Notes: a model not told the origin generated them from the sequence alone. A DNA stretch of 64,000 bases from Chlamydia sp. 04-14 (GCF_036632095.1 NZ_JAPYKW010000004.1:1-64000); one strand, 5' to 3'. Positions 38,936 through 48,536 are shown, counted from the first letter of the stretch. Numbers and translations are program-made.

Positions 38936-38987
38936 AAGAGCATTTTCTCTTAAATTAAGAAAAAAATCAAAAAAATTCTTTTCTGTT

Positions 38988-40337
38988 CTATTCAGATTTT
39001 TTTGAGAATTTACTTAATGCTGTAATTAAAGATGCTTGAGGATGGGATAATTTTTTCTCTAGTGCTTTTCTTGTGAACAGAACTGAAGAGCCTGTTGTTT
39101 TGAAATGTTTATGTAATGCTGTTGGAAGTCCCGCGAGATCAAAAACAGCAGGGAAACTATTAGGCAAAGCCTGTAGAGCTTCAGGAGATGAGAATTCTTT
39201 TATGGTGTATTGGTGAGGATAATCTGCACATATCTTTTCATTGGATGGATTTTCTAAAGCTAAGGTTAATCGAGCTCCTGAATAAAGATCAGCGAGATCA
39301 GTAAGAAATATCTTATAGTTTTTAAGTTCTGCATAATTAGCAATAACGAGAATATCGCTATAAGCATGTTTCTTTTTCAGATTGCTGAAGAGCTTTCGTT
39401 TCCATCTTTTATGCATCCACATCCATTGTTCCGGTTCATGGGCGATACCTTTTTCTAAGAATCCCATGAGATTGTTCATAAGTGAAGAGGTTGCTTCTTT
39501 AATGGGTAAAGACTTATCGGCGTAAAATTTCTTACTAGGAACAATTTTGTATCCATTTTTGTTGCGAAATACCGATACGGCCATTACGGGTTTTCCTGTT
39601 TTATAGGCAAGTAGTGCTGGAGATGTTGTTGTAAAAGCCTCATTTCCAAATAACGGATAGGCGTACGAGGATATGAGTAATGCTTGATCTCCGACTATAC
39701 CAATAACATGCCCCTGTTGTAGGGCTTGAAGTGCAGAATGTATCCCTTGTTTTGGGGAAACAATTTTCCCTTTAAAAGTCTCTCTTAGAGAAAAAATTTT
39801 TTTATTTAATCGAGTATTTTTTATCGGTTTTGCAAAGGCTAGACCAGGATAATCTCGGGTAATATAAAGAAAAGGAAGTTCCCAATTTGCCTGATGACCA
39901 CAAAATAAAATAATTCCCTCGTTTTCACTTAATTTAGAAAATGTATCTTCTAATTCTTTTTGTGTAAGGACTTCGTTACTAGAGAACCCCTCAGGATGAG
40001 TTTCTGCGGTTGCTATGGAAATCAAACTATCTAGATTTCCGATCAGCCCTTCTACTGCTAAGAGTTCTAAAACAGTGATCATGACATGTTGTATAGAATG
40101 CTTAGCAATGCGTTTTCTTTCTTTAAAAGTCTTATTAGGAAAAGCAAGAGCCAAATTTGTAAGTGCTGTTTTCCTGTAATCAGAGATTGTATAGAAGATG
40201 ATAGTTCCTAAAGCTCTCCCAAAACGACAAAGGAGAGAATGGGGAATATATTTAAAAATCCCGATAAACGTTATTCCTAAATAATAAACAAAGAAATCTA
40301 TAACAGTTTGTTTTGCGCGACGTATGTTCTTTAACAT
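38988..40337 (-). CDS. htrB: Lipid A biosynthesis acyltransferase, HtrB/LpxL family, with C-terminal extension
   Basis: Residues 1-330 match the lysophospholipid acyltransferase family: an N-terminal membrane anchor (about 12-30), the HxxxxE-type catalytic motif H148-QANW-E153 and the VGDQA region. It adds a secondary acyl chain to lipid A at the inner membrane. At 449 residues it exceeds E. coli LpxL (306) by a C-terminal domain of about 115 residues of unknown role. It lies alone between two minus-strand genes with gaps of 78 and 219 nt. Confidence 0.9.
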   Translation of the reverse strand: MLKNIRRAKQTVIDFFVYYLGITFIGIFKYIPHSLLCRFGRALGTIIFYTISDYRKTALTNLALAFPNKTFKERKRIAKHSIQHVMITVLELLAVEGLIGNLDSLISIATAETHPEGFSSNEVLTQKELEDTFSKLSENEGIILFCGHQANWELPFLYITRDYPGLAFAKPIKNTRLNKKIFSLRETFKGKIVSPKQGIHSALQALQQGHVIGIVGDQALLISSYAYPLFGNEAFTTTSPALLAYKTGKPVMAVSVFRNKNGYKIVPSKKFYADKSLPIKEATSSLMNNLMGFLEKGIAHEPEQWMWMHKRWKRKLFSNLKKKHAYSDILVIANYAELKNYKIFLTDLADLYSGARLTLALENPSNEKICADYPHQYTIKEFSSPEALQALPNSFPAVFDLAGLPTALHKHFKTTGSSVLFTRKALEKKLSHPQASLITALSKFSKKSE

Positions 40338-40556
40338 AATTTAGGATCCCTAATCTATACATTATAATAGGAGATTGGGAACAAATGGGTACTATTTTTC
40401 TTTGTTTGTGATAGATTGCACTCTTTCGTAGTTGAATGAGTTATTATCATCGACACTGTAGTAGCTTCGATAATTCTTCCGACTGTTTTTATAATTTTTA
40501 TATTATTAATCACACACACTTCTATTTGTGAATATCTAATACATAGATCTAATGCT

Positions 40557-41825
40557 CTACCATTCTTTTTTATGTAGCTTGGAGGTTTCTGTAGGTTTTG
40601 AACGAATAATCACTTTGTTGTGAGAAATCTCTGCAGAAAGATTTAGGGGAGATCCATCTTTCCCAAATAGAGAAAGTTTCCTTAAATATTCACGAAATCG
40701 ATGACGTATTCCAGTTTCATCAATTAAAGCGAAGTCATGGAGAATTCCATGTTCTTGAGCCATGATAGCTTGAACAAAGGTATCTTCAAGAGTCTTTTCA
40801 TCTATAAATTCTACAGCCCAATTTACAGAATTATTCCCGTGTGGCGGAGCCATGACAATAGCTAAAGCGATATTATTTTTAACAACATCTAAGAAAAGCT
40901 TACTGACATCTTTCGCATATAGAGGAATATCTATTTGGTAGATACCTTGATTAAGAATAATAGGATGGGAAGGTTCTAAAGTATAAGCCTGAGGATTGAA
41001 GGTGTTACTATATTTTACAGGGAAGAAAAGTAAAACAGGAAGATTGAGATTTAAAGGAATAAATTCCTGTTTTAAAAAGAGTAAGCGTAAGAAATCTGCT
41101 TGAGGGTCGTTTAGATTTTCATAGGTATTCGTGTTGCCAAAAGGTATAAGAATTTTTTTCCATTCTTCAGGAATAGGGAAGATAATCTCATCGTGATTCC
41201 CTTGAGCTATACGATTTCTTTCTAACTCCTCGAAAGACACCTTATTCAAATTAAAGGTAAGCTCTAATCCCTGTTCCTTAAGGGCATTTACATATTCTTT
41301 AGGACCACTAACTTTTTGGATAAGATATTTAGGCCAAACATCTAAATATTCGTAGCCTTTAGGAGGACTTCCCACAGGAGTTGTGATTGTTACTGTGATG
41401 TCTTCAGTAACATATTGCGTCAAACGAATAAAAATATCATCAGCGGAAACGCTTTGAATATCTCTACGGATATTTGTTTCACCGTCAAGACTAACAAGAT
41501 TGTACTTATCAATAGCAGCTATCCAACTTTCCGTATGTCCTGTAGCACTAATAACGACTTCTAGATTTGTAGGACGAAGATCGTGGACAGTATTTTTATT
41601 CCCTGTGATGGTTAACGAAACTTTTTTATCTAATAGGCCATTGCTTTGTAATCCTAAGACTGTTTGATCAGTATCAAGATCGATAATGCGTACGGGAACA
41701 TTATTCAAGGTGCGGGTAATAGTTACCGTCTGTCCGACGAGGACCCAAATGATGATGGCAAACCCTAGAGATACTACTTTTCTCAGCCAATTGCGCATGA
41801 AAAAACGAGAAAGAAAATCGATCAT
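40557..41825 (-). CDS. ybbR: YbbR-domain protein (CdaR-like), partner of the c-di-AMP cyclase
   Basis: With ATG at 41825 the protein has 422 residues: one N-terminal membrane segment (about 13-33) followed by a large exported region with YbbR repeats (for example VPVRI then LDKKVSLTITGNKNTV, and a second unit near 150-200). I chose 41825 because its ATG overlaps the dacA stop as ATGA and has GGAAAA upstream; ATG 41840 would extend it by five residues. In Firmicutes CdaR binds and tunes CdaA, so the overlap with dacA supports a similar role. Confidence 0.85.
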   Translation of the reverse strand: MIDFLSRFFMRNWLRKVVSLGFAIIIWVLVGQTVTITRTLNNVPVRIIDLDTDQTVLGLQSNGLLDKKVSLTITGNKNTVHDLRPTNLEVVISATGHTESWIAAIDKYNLVSLDGETNIRRDIQSVSADDIFIRLTQYVTEDITVTITTPVGSPPKGYEYLDVWPKYLIQKVSGPKEYVNALKEQGLELTFNLNKVSFEELERNRIAQGNHDEIIFPIPEEWKKILIPFGNTNTYENLNDPQADFLRLLFLKQEFIPLNLNLPVLLFFPVKYSNTFNPQAYTLEPSHPIILNQGIYQIDIPLYAKDVSKLFLDVVKNNIALAIVMAPPHGNNSVNWAVEFIDEKTLEDTFVQAIMAQEHGILHDFALIDETGIRHRFREYLRKLSLFGKDGSPLNLSAEISHNKVIIRSKPTETSKLHKKEW

Positions 41826-42616
41826 TTTTTCCAAATCCATGAGCTAAAGGGTTTGCGTTTTTGTTCTTTCAGAGTGAGGATACTTCTCAATACTGCTTTG
41901 AATCTGTCCATCTTCACCCCGCGAGTCAAAATCCCATCGCGAGATAACGATACATAGCCATTTTCTTCAGATACAATGATGATCAATGCATCAGTACGTT
42001 GGCTTGCTCCTAAAGCTGCACGGTGACGTGTTCCCATGGAACGTGATAATTGTGTAGTATCATGAGCTAAGGGGAGAACAACTCGGGCATAGGCTATGGT
42101 TTCTGCTCTAAGAACTACGGCCCCATCGTGAAGGGGAGAAGAAGGTTCAAAAATTGTTTCCAAAAGTTCTTCTGAAAAATCTGCATTAATTTTTACTGAA
42201 GAGAAGCTTAAAAATTCATCAAAGGAATCTTTATTTTCAAGAACGACAAGAGCTCCAACCTGTCTCTCTGACATCTGATAGATGCATGAGGTAAGGTGTT
42301 CAATAAATTGGTCCTGTAAATCAATAACAAACTTTCTTCCATGAAATCGCACACGCGATAGGGCTAGCCGTATCTCTGGTTGGAAAATAATGAAAACAAC
42401 GATAGCAGCTACATTAACGACGTGTAACATCAGTCGTCGGATTATAGGAAAGTGTAGCTTATCTGCTAAGACAAATAGAAACAGGAAGGCAAGCAAGCCG
42501 AAGACAACGTCCATGGCTCGAGTTCCCCAAAAGAACTTCAGAAGATAATTTAATACTACCCAAATCAGAATAATTTCTAACAAGGGCGTTGTATAGTAAG
42601 TAATATCTATGGGCAT
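41822..42616 (-). CDS. dacA: Diadenylate cyclase (c-di-AMP synthase), DacA/CdaA type
   Basis: The 264-residue protein has three N-terminal membrane segments (about 12-30, 36-52, 62-80) and a DisA_N/DAC domain with the catalytic DGA (164-166) and RHR (197-199) motifs. It condenses two ATP to c-di-AMP. The C. trachomatis homologue (CT012, YbbP) is a proven c-di-AMP synthase that triggers host STING. The C-terminus is short and basic. It is divergent from cydA. Confidence 0.93.
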   Translation of the reverse strand: MPIDITYYTTPLLEIILIWVVLNYLLKFFWGTRAMDVVFGLLAFLFLFVLADKLHFPIIRRLMLHVVNVAAIVVFIIFQPEIRLALSRVRFHGRKFVIDLQDQFIEHLTSCIYQMSERQVGALVVLENKDSFDEFLSFSSVKINADFSEELLETIFEPSSPLHDGAVVLRAETIAYARVVLPLAHDTTQLSRSMGTRHRAALGASQRTDALIIIVSEENGYVSLSRDGILTRGVKMDRFKAVLRSILTLKEQKRKPFSSWIWKK

Positions 42617-42815
42617 AGCTTTACTAGTTTCCTAGAATAGAATACTCGAAGAGATTCTCACCTTAAAGGCAAGCGACTGCTTTCTAAAAGAAGGTAATAT
42701 AATACTGTAGCATATAGAGAAAAAGGTTAACAGCAAAGTATTTTATAGTTGCAATAGTTTGTTATATACTTCACATTACAGCTTTTTTATTTGTTCTCGG
42801 ATTTCTGGCGGACAC

Positions 42816-44156
42816 ATGGACACGGTGATTTTATCTAGAATACAGTTTGGTTTATTTATTGCGTTTCACTACTTGTTTGTTCCTTTGAGTATGGGCCTCA
42901 GTATGATGCTTGTTTTAATGGAGGGCTTATATCTAGTTACGAAGAAGAATATTTATAAACAGATGACTTGGTTTTGGATTGGTGTTTTTGCTTTAACATT
43001 TGTTGTTGGCGTTGTCACTGGAATCATGCAAATTTTTTCTTTTGGATCAAATTGGTCAAGATTTTCTGAATATACTGGAAATGTCTTTGGGACACTTTTG
43101 GGAAGTGAAGGTGTTTTTGCCTTTTTCTTAGAATCAGGATTTTTAGGTGTTTTATTATTTGGACGTCATAAAGTTTCTAAGAAAATGCACTTCTTCTCTA
43201 CTTGTATGGTAGCTTTAGGAGCACATATGAGCGCTTTCTGGATTGTGTGTGCGAATTCTTGGATGCAAACGCCTTCAGGTTATGAAATGGCTATGCACAA
43301 TGGACATCTTGTTCCTACAATGACTTCATTTTGGCAAGTGGTTTTCTCTCCTTCAAGTATAGATCGTTATATTCACGTTGTATTAGGGACTTGGTTATCA
43401 GGTATTTTCCTGGTAATTAGTGTTAGCGCATATTATTTGCGTAAGCAACGCCATGTAGAATTTGCCCGTCAGGGATTAAAATTAGGCGCAATTACTGGGA
43501 TTATCGTACTTATTTTGCAATTATGGTCTGCAGATGTTACAGCACGTGGTGTTGCTAAAAATCAGCCTGCGAAATTAGCTGCCTTTGAAGGTCTATTTAA
43601 AACTGAAGAATATAGCCCAATTTATTTATTTGGTTATGTCGATGTGAAGAATCAAAAAGTTATAGGTCTGCCTATTCCTGGAGGTCTTTCATTCTTAGTC
43701 CATAGAAATACTAAAACTCCTGTTGCAGGTTTAGATCAAACGCCACAAGATGAGTGGCCTAATGTGCAGCTAGTTTTCCAATTTTATCACCTAATGGTTA
43801 TGCTTTGGGGATTAATGGTTCTTCTCGCAATCATTACCTGGTGTGCTTATAAGAAAAGACGCTGGGCATTAAAACCCTTCATCTTATCCATACTTTCATT
43901 CTCTATTCTCTGTCCGGAAGTGTGTAATGAAGTGGGTTGGTTTGCTGCAGAAATGGGAAGACAGCCTTGGGTAGTTTATGGTTTATTAAAAACTAGCGAT
44001 GCTGTTTCTCCTATAATACGTGGAGGTCAGGTTGTTCAGACTCTTATTTTATTTAGTTTAGTGTTTGTTTGTCTCTTATCTTTATTCCTCTTTCTTTTAT
44101 GGAAGAAAATACAACGAGGACCCGATCAAAACGATCTTAATGAGGTGGAAGTATGA
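42816..44156 (+). CDS. cydA: Cytochrome bd oxidase subunit I
   Basis: The 446-residue membrane protein has the N-terminal haem ligand in [13 protein letters not shown], the [13 protein letters not shown] and [12 protein letters not shown] blocks, and [11 protein letters not shown] near the end. It carries haems b558, b595 and d and oxidises quinol with oxygen. I chose ATG 42816 with GGCGGA upstream, giving the usual start; an ATG at 42759 would add 19 atypical residues. Its stop overlaps cydB (ATGA). Confidence 0.93.
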   Translation: MDTVILSRIQFGLFIAFHYLFVPLSMGLSMMLVLMEGLYLVTKKNIYKQMTWFWIGVFALTFVVGVVTGIMQIFSFGSNWSRFSEYTGNVFGTLLGSEGVFAFFLESGFLGVLLFGRHKVSKKMHFFSTCMVALGAHMSAFWIVCANSWMQTPSGYEMAMHNGHLVPTMTSFWQVVFSPSSIDRYIHVVLGTWLSGIFLVISVSAYYLRKQRHVEFARQGLKLGAITGIIVLILQLWSADVTARGVAKNQPAKLAAFEGLFKTEEYSPIYLFGYVDVKNQKVIGLPIPGGLSFLVHRNTKTPVAGLDQTPQDEWPNVQLVFQFYHLMVMLWGLMVLLAIITWCAYKKRRWALKPFILSILSFSILCPEVCNEVGWFAAEMGRQPWVVYGLLKTSDAVSPIIRGGQVVQTLILFSLVFVCLLSLFLFLLWKKIQRGPDQNDLNEVEV

Positions 44157-45220
44157 TCATGGATTTTTCTTTAGCTTCACTATTGCCGATAGCTTGGTAT
44201 GTTATATTAGTAGTTGCAGTGTTTGCCTACTCTTTAGGAGATGGTTTTGATTTAGGTTTAAGTGCAATTTACTTCATGTCTCGCGCTGATGAGGAACGGC
44301 GTACGTTACTTAATTCTATAGGGCCTGTTTGGGATGGTAATGAAGTGTGGCTCATTATTATTTTTGGGGGACTTTTTGCAGGATTTCCACCGGCCTATGG
44401 CGCATTATTATCGATTTTTTATATGCCAATATGGACATTAGTTTTGCTCTATATCTTCCGAGGATGTTCTTTAGAATTTCGTAGTAAAGCAGAATCCACA
44501 AAGTGGAAAGCATTCTGGGATATTGTTTTTTGTATATCAGGAATCGCTATTAGCTTTTTCTTAGGGGTTTTAGTGGGAAATATGATTTTAGGATTGCCTA
44601 TAGCGCCTACAACCCCATATTCTTCTTTATCTTGGGTGCTATTTTTCCGTCCTTACACATTACTCTGCGGTGCTCTTGTTGTTAGTGCTTTCGCAATTCA
44701 TGGAGCTACTTTTGTTTTAATGAAGACTACTGGAGAGTTGCAACAGCGGATCATTAAGCGTTTCTCTTATGTTTTATCCGCATTTTTAGTTGTTTATCTT
44801 CTCTTGATCGGTGCTACTCTTGCTGTGATACCGCAGACAAAGGGATACTCTTTTCAGGTAGGAAGTTTTAATGGAGTTCCTACATACCCTATATTGATAT
44901 TGTTGCTCGCTATGACTTTAGGAAGTTGTCTAGCAACTAAGACTTGCATATCTAGGAAACGCTACGGCTGTGCCTTTCTCTATTCTTCGTTGAATTTACT
45001 TCTATTAATACTATCGACGGTAACTTTAGTTTTTCCAAATATTCTATTTTCTACTGTAGATCCTGAGCATAGCTATACTATTTACAATACAGCAGCAAGT
45101 ACAAAAACATTACAGAGTCTTTTGGTCATCGTACTTGTAGGTTTGCCGTTCATTATAGCCTATGGAGTGTATATCTATCGTGTTTTCAGAGGTAAAACCG
45201 ATTTCCCTTCTGTGTATTAG
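44153..45220 (+). CDS. cydB: Cytochrome bd oxidase subunit II
   Basis: The 355-residue protein has eight or nine membrane segments and the conserved start AWYVILVVAVFAYSLGDGFDLG followed by GPVWDGNEVWLI. It pairs with CydA. The start overlaps the cydA stop; ATG 44159 is an alternative. The bd oxidase gives the cell a high-affinity oxygen sink independent of a proton-pumping haem-copper enzyme. Confidence 0.95.
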   Translation: MIMDFSLASLLPIAWYVILVVAVFAYSLGDGFDLGLSAIYFMSRADEERRTLLNSIGPVWDGNEVWLIIIFGGLFAGFPPAYGALLSIFYMPIWTLVLLYIFRGCSLEFRSKAESTKWKAFWDIVFCISGIAISFFLGVLVGNMILGLPIAPTTPYSSLSWVLFFRPYTLLCGALVVSAFAIHGATFVLMKTTGELQQRIIKRFSYVLSAFLVVYLLLIGATLAVIPQTKGYSFQVGSFNGVPTYPILILLLAMTLGSCLATKTCISRKRYGCAFLYSSLNLLLLILSTVTLVFPNILFSTVDPEHSYTIYNTAASTKTLQSLLVIVLVGLPFIIAYGVYIYRVFRGKTDFPSVY

Positions 45221-45273
45221 AGAGTTTTAGGGATGACTTGTTTTTACTCATTACAAAAACTCTAAAATTTTTA
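45221..45273 (+). terminator. Possible terminator after cydAB
   Basis: AGAGTTTT (45221-45228) pairs with AAAACTCT (45256-45263) around a long loop, followed by AAAATTTTT. Confidence 0.35.
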
Positions 45274-45310
45274 TAACATGCTTCCTATTTTTTGTTTTTA
45301 GGTTGCATTT

Positions 45311-46378
45311 ATGTGGAAGTACTGGGTTTTCTTATTTATATTTTCTCCGCTGAGTTTATGTTTCGGAGAGTATAAGCCTTATGAGGAACTGTGGCTATCT
45401 TCTGAAAATAGTATTTCTGGTTCCTCTACAATTGTCGAAACTTCTGGAAAACTTCTTGTTGTTTGGCAAGAGAGCAACAAACTCGTAGGAAGGTATTGCG
45501 ATCAGGGATTATGGTCGGAATCTAGAGAGATTTTCCCTCAGGAATCTGGGAGTTTTTCTAACCCCGTATTGGTGAGAATTAGCTCTCAGGAAATATGGTT
45601 GTTCTATAGAAAACAACTTTTTGGAGAGAGCGTGAGTCGTCCTTATCTAGCTTTCTCTTTCAATGCGGGGAAAAATTGGTCCGAACATAGACTCTTACCT
45701 CCTGGGTTAGAGGGGACAACAAGAAATCCTCCTTATGTGGATAGAATAAGAAATCAAATATATATTCCCTCGTACAGTATCTATGGGATGCTAACAGATC
45801 AGGAGCTTGTAGGAGCTTCTTGGGTAGAAATTTATAATTTCTGTTCTCAATCTTGGGAAGGGCGTTTTGGCCCTATTTTAGGAAAGACAAGAAATCAAGT
45901 TCCTATAGAACCTGCTATTGTATCTTTAACATCAAACAAACTGGCGCTTTTTTGTAGAAATGCTTCTGTAGAAGAAAATTATATCTGCATGTCAACATCA
46001 ACAAATCGTGGAACTTCTTGGTCAAAATTAAAGAACCTTCCTTGGCGAAGTTATAATAGTAGTATTGCTGTTCAATCGGGGAGAAGTGGGAGATTATTTC
46101 TTTTTGCTAATAGTGCCCCTAATGGAGAGGGACTAACATGCTTTCCTTCATATAACGAAGGATTAACTTGGAATCATCCTAAGCTTATTGATGCGGATTA
46201 CAGCGTAGATCCTTGTGCATATTTAGATAAACAAGGGTATATGCATATTGTCTATACTGGTAAGGATATTTCGGGTAATCAGCGTATTAAATACTATAGA
46301 GTTGAAGAAGAAGCTCTACTTTTAAATTATCCTGCATATTGGATCACTGACAGTTTAAAGGAGAGCGTAAGAGAGTAG
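45311..46378 (+). CDS. Secreted BNR/Asp-box (sialidase-fold) protein
   Basis: The 355-residue protein has a signal peptide (1-19, ending CFG) and a six-bladed propeller pattern of the BNR_2 sialidase-like family. Three Asp-box-like repeats of form S-x-N-x-G-x-x-W lie at 116-123, 230-237 and 280-287, all with Asn replacing Asp. A block IEPAIV...LALFCRN (200-217) matches the family's EP...R region. Whether a full catalytic set (three Arg, Asp, Tyr-Glu) exists is not clear by eye. It ends 1 nt before the convergent SH3b gene. A host-glycan role is a guess. Confidence 0.75.
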   Translation: MWKYWVFLFIFSPLSLCFGEYKPYEELWLSSENSISGSSTIVETSGKLLVVWQESNKLVGRYCDQGLWSESREIFPQESGSFSNPVLVRISSQEIWLFYRKQLFGESVSRPYLAFSFNAGKNWSEHRLLPPGLEGTTRNPPYVDRIRNQIYIPSYSIYGMLTDQELVGASWVEIYNFCSQSWEGRFGPILGKTRNQVPIEPAIVSLTSNKLALFCRNASVEENYICMSTSTNRGTSWSKLKNLPWRSYNSSIAVQSGRSGRLFLFANSAPNGEGLTCFPSYNEGLTWNHPKLIDADYSVDPCAYLDKQGYMHIVYTGKDISGNQRIKYYRVEEEALLLNYPAYWITDSLKESVRE

Positions 46379-46379
46379 T

Positions 46380-47609
46380 TTAAGAAATAACTTCTTTAAT
46401 ATTGATTACGTAATAAGCTGGAAAAGCAAAATGATTATTTGGACGAGGTAAACATTCCACAGAAACTCTCTTTCCTAACCATTTCTCTAGGTCTATTTTT
46501 GTTGCATAGACAAAGGCTATAGTATTTTCCTTATCTTTAAGTAAGTAATCACCAGGATTGTTTTTTACAACATGGGGATAAACTTCCAGTTCTCCAACAA
46601 AAGTTTGTTTCTTCTTTTTTTCTTCTTCATAGAAAGCATCTTGAGTAAGCTTTTTAGCATTTTCTTGTGGCTGCATGCTTGCCCAAATTTTAAATAAGGA
46701 ACATTCAAGACTTTCTCTTCCTTGAGTTTTTGGAGAGGTCTTAATTACTGTTTGCTTGCGGATATGACGAGATAATAAAGATCCGGTAGTTGCAGGCTTT
46801 TCCGTACTGTAAAAAGTATCAGAAGAACTGGATGCTTGTTGTTTCCCGATTGCCTTATCTTGACTTGCTAGAGATTTTGAAAGATAGGTATCTTGGATCT
46901 CCTCTAAAGCTTTTTGTATTAATGGCTGCAAACCGGGGACATCATTGAATTCTTCAGATTGTACAAGATTGATTTTTTTATAAATTGCTTCTAAGTCAAC
47001 GGAATCTAGAGTTTTTTTCAACTCATCTTGAGCGAATTTCACAGCAGAATCTAGTAAGTCTAAAGCGATTTTCTTTTGACCTTCTCTATGTTTATAAAGA
47101 TCTATAGAACCTTTTTGAGAAACAAAATTTTTAGCAACATAGAAAGCGCACTGACTAGGTAGGGCAATCTCTAACCACTTTCCTTGTGGCTGACTCGACG
47201 TTGCTTGAATTTCTGTGCCTCGAGATAAACGTACAAGTACGGGAGCGGATGTTGAGGGTTCTAAGCGTACATTTACTTGCTCACCTTCAATCACATTATC
47301 TAAAACAAATGTACGGAATACGTAACCTTTGAGTCCTTCAGGAGCAGCAACGATATAATAGTCTTTGCTCTCGCCAATAACGGCAATATAGTCGCCTTTA
47401 GAAAGTTCTTTGATAATGGAGCTGTCTACATGTGGAGCTAAACGCAAGCGTACACGGTTTCCTTTAATCTCTCCTGTAAATGGAGAAAAGGAAGACTTGT
47501 CCATTTGCGCAACAGGTGTTTTTGATACGGAAGGAGCAGCATGTAAACTTGCTGAACTTATTCCTGACCCGATGGTAAACAAAAGCATAGAAATCGATAG
47601 CGTTCGCAT
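46380..47609 (-). CDS. Secreted protein with two bacterial SH3 domains, Ctad1 (CT017)-like
   Basis: The 409-residue protein has a signal peptide (about 1-24), two SH3b domains (about 44-103 and 107-164, each with the VRLRLAP / VNVRLEP start), a helical middle rich in Lys/Gln (about 175-260), a Ser/Thr-rich linker and a C-terminal beta domain (about 338-406). C. trachomatis Ctad1 (CT017) has been described as an SH3b adhesin binding integrin beta1; domain layout and neighbours fit. AGGAG lies before the ATG. A strong promoter and a 5' hairpin precede it. Confidence 0.8.
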   Translation of the reverse strand: MRTLSISMLLFTIGSGISSASLHAAPSVSKTPVAQMDKSSFSPFTGEIKGNRVRLRLAPHVDSSIIKELSKGDYIAVIGESKDYYIVAAPEGLKGYVFRTFVLDNVIEGEQVNVRLEPSTSAPVLVRLSRGTEIQATSSQPQGKWLEIALPSQCAFYVAKNFVSQKGSIDLYKHREGQKKIALDLLDSAVKFAQDELKKTLDSVDLEAIYKKINLVQSEEFNDVPGLQPLIQKALEEIQDTYLSKSLASQDKAIGKQQASSSSDTFYSTEKPATTGSLLSRHIRKQTVIKTSPKTQGRESLECSLFKIWASMQPQENAKKLTQDAFYEEEKKKKQTFVGELEVYPHVVKNNPGDYLLKDKENTIAFVYATKIDLEKWLGKRVSVECLPRPNNHFAFPAYYVINIKEVIS

Positions 47610-47667
47610 GCTTTACTCCTACAATGTGTTCACATTAGAAATCGATACAAGGATGTGACCTAGTCCT

Positions 47668-47687
47668 CTAGGGGAAGCGACCCCTAG
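47668..47687 (-). promoter_or_regulatory. 5' leader hairpin of the SH3b gene
   Basis: A perfect 7-bp stem CTAGGGG / CCCCTAG with 6-nt loop begins about where transcription should start (8-9 nt after the -10 box). It has no T-run on the transcript side, so it is more likely an mRNA-stabilising 5' end than a terminator. Confidence 0.6.
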
Positions 47688-47695
47688 AAAAAAGA

Positions 47696-47723
47696 ATTAT
47701 ATCGACTGCAGTGAAAAAGTCAA
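47696..47723 (-). promoter_or_regulatory. Strong promoter of the SH3b gene
   Basis: On the minus strand TTGACT (47723-47718), 16-nt spacer, perfect TATAAT (47701-47696). Nearly the same elements, spacer length and flanks as the infA promoter. Confidence 0.7.
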
Positions 47724-47756
47724 TTATCTTACCAATCGAGTAAACTTGACTAAGTC

Positions 47757-48494
47757 TTAAGTATAGAGAACTGCTTTTACATGTTCACAATTTAACTTGC
47801 CGCAAGTACATCCGATAGGTGTCCCTAGATATACACTAAACTGCTCACTTGGGTTTAACGGATCGGTAACAAGATACAATTTATTTCCACTTGGACTAAT
47901 GTCCCACGTGCGGAAAGATAAATCTTCTTCGCACACAGTGGCGTCTTCTTCTTCACTAATTACTCTGCCGATTTGACAATGCATGCAGTTGCAATGAGGT
48001 TCTGCTTTGGGTAGAAGATTGGGATTATTCCCTGCCAGAGTGCGAATTACCATAACCATTTTTTCTAAAATATCTGCAGGTGCATCGGGATGGTCTTTAT
48101 GTTCCGGGGTGTGTTGTAGAATCATTTCCATGGGGCTGGTTCCAGAAAATAGCGGAGACATCAGACTTTTTTGTGAGAACATTTGTACGTCTGTATCTTT
48201 AGATAATTGCTGAAGTACATTCATTAACATACCTAGCTTATCATCTTCACGACCAGATTCATCTCGAATTATTTGAGAAGCTTCTAAATGGAGAAGGTGC
48301 TCTTGGAAAGCAATATCAATAATTGACTGATCTAAATTAGGGATAGAGATGATCTTCCCGTCAATTAAATGTAGCTTGAGGGTAGCCTGCCCTTTAACTT
48401 CTCCTTCTTGCGATTCAATAAAGGCTATTTGATTCCATCGTGCAGAAATATAGGGAGGAATGCAAATCAATTGGTCATTAATTTTCACTTTCAT
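47757..48494 (-). CDS. CT016-like protein with C-terminal SWIM-like Zn motif
   Basis: The 245-residue soluble protein has a beta-rich N-terminus, a central helical Met/Gln-rich part, a Cys/His cluster HCNCMHC (about 167-173) and a C-terminal CTCGKLNCEH motif (CxC-x4-CxH), close to the SWIM zinc-binding pattern. Such motifs bind zinc and often nucleic acid or protein, but no function is assigned. It has its own good promoter and is divergent from phoH. Confidence 0.7.
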   Translation of the reverse strand: MKVKINDQLICIPPYISARWNQIAFIESQEGEVKGQATLKLHLIDGKIISIPNLDQSIIDIAFQEHLLHLEASQIIRDESGREDDKLGMLMNVLQQLSKDTDVQMFSQKSLMSPLFSGTSPMEMILQHTPEHKDHPDAPADILEKMVMVIRTLAGNNPNLLPKAEPHCNCMHCQIGRVISEEEDATVCEEDLSFRTWDISPSGNKLYLVTDPLNPSEQFSVYLGTPIGCTCGKLNCEHVKAVLYT

Positions 48495-48536
48495 GGCGAC
48501 CTCCAGTGGTAAACTCTACTGTCATTGCTTAACGTC

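Noticed and set aside
47410-47658. Plus-strand 82-codon frame opposite the SH3b gene
   Set aside because: Antisense to a signal peptide and SH3b domain with clear features and to its leader.
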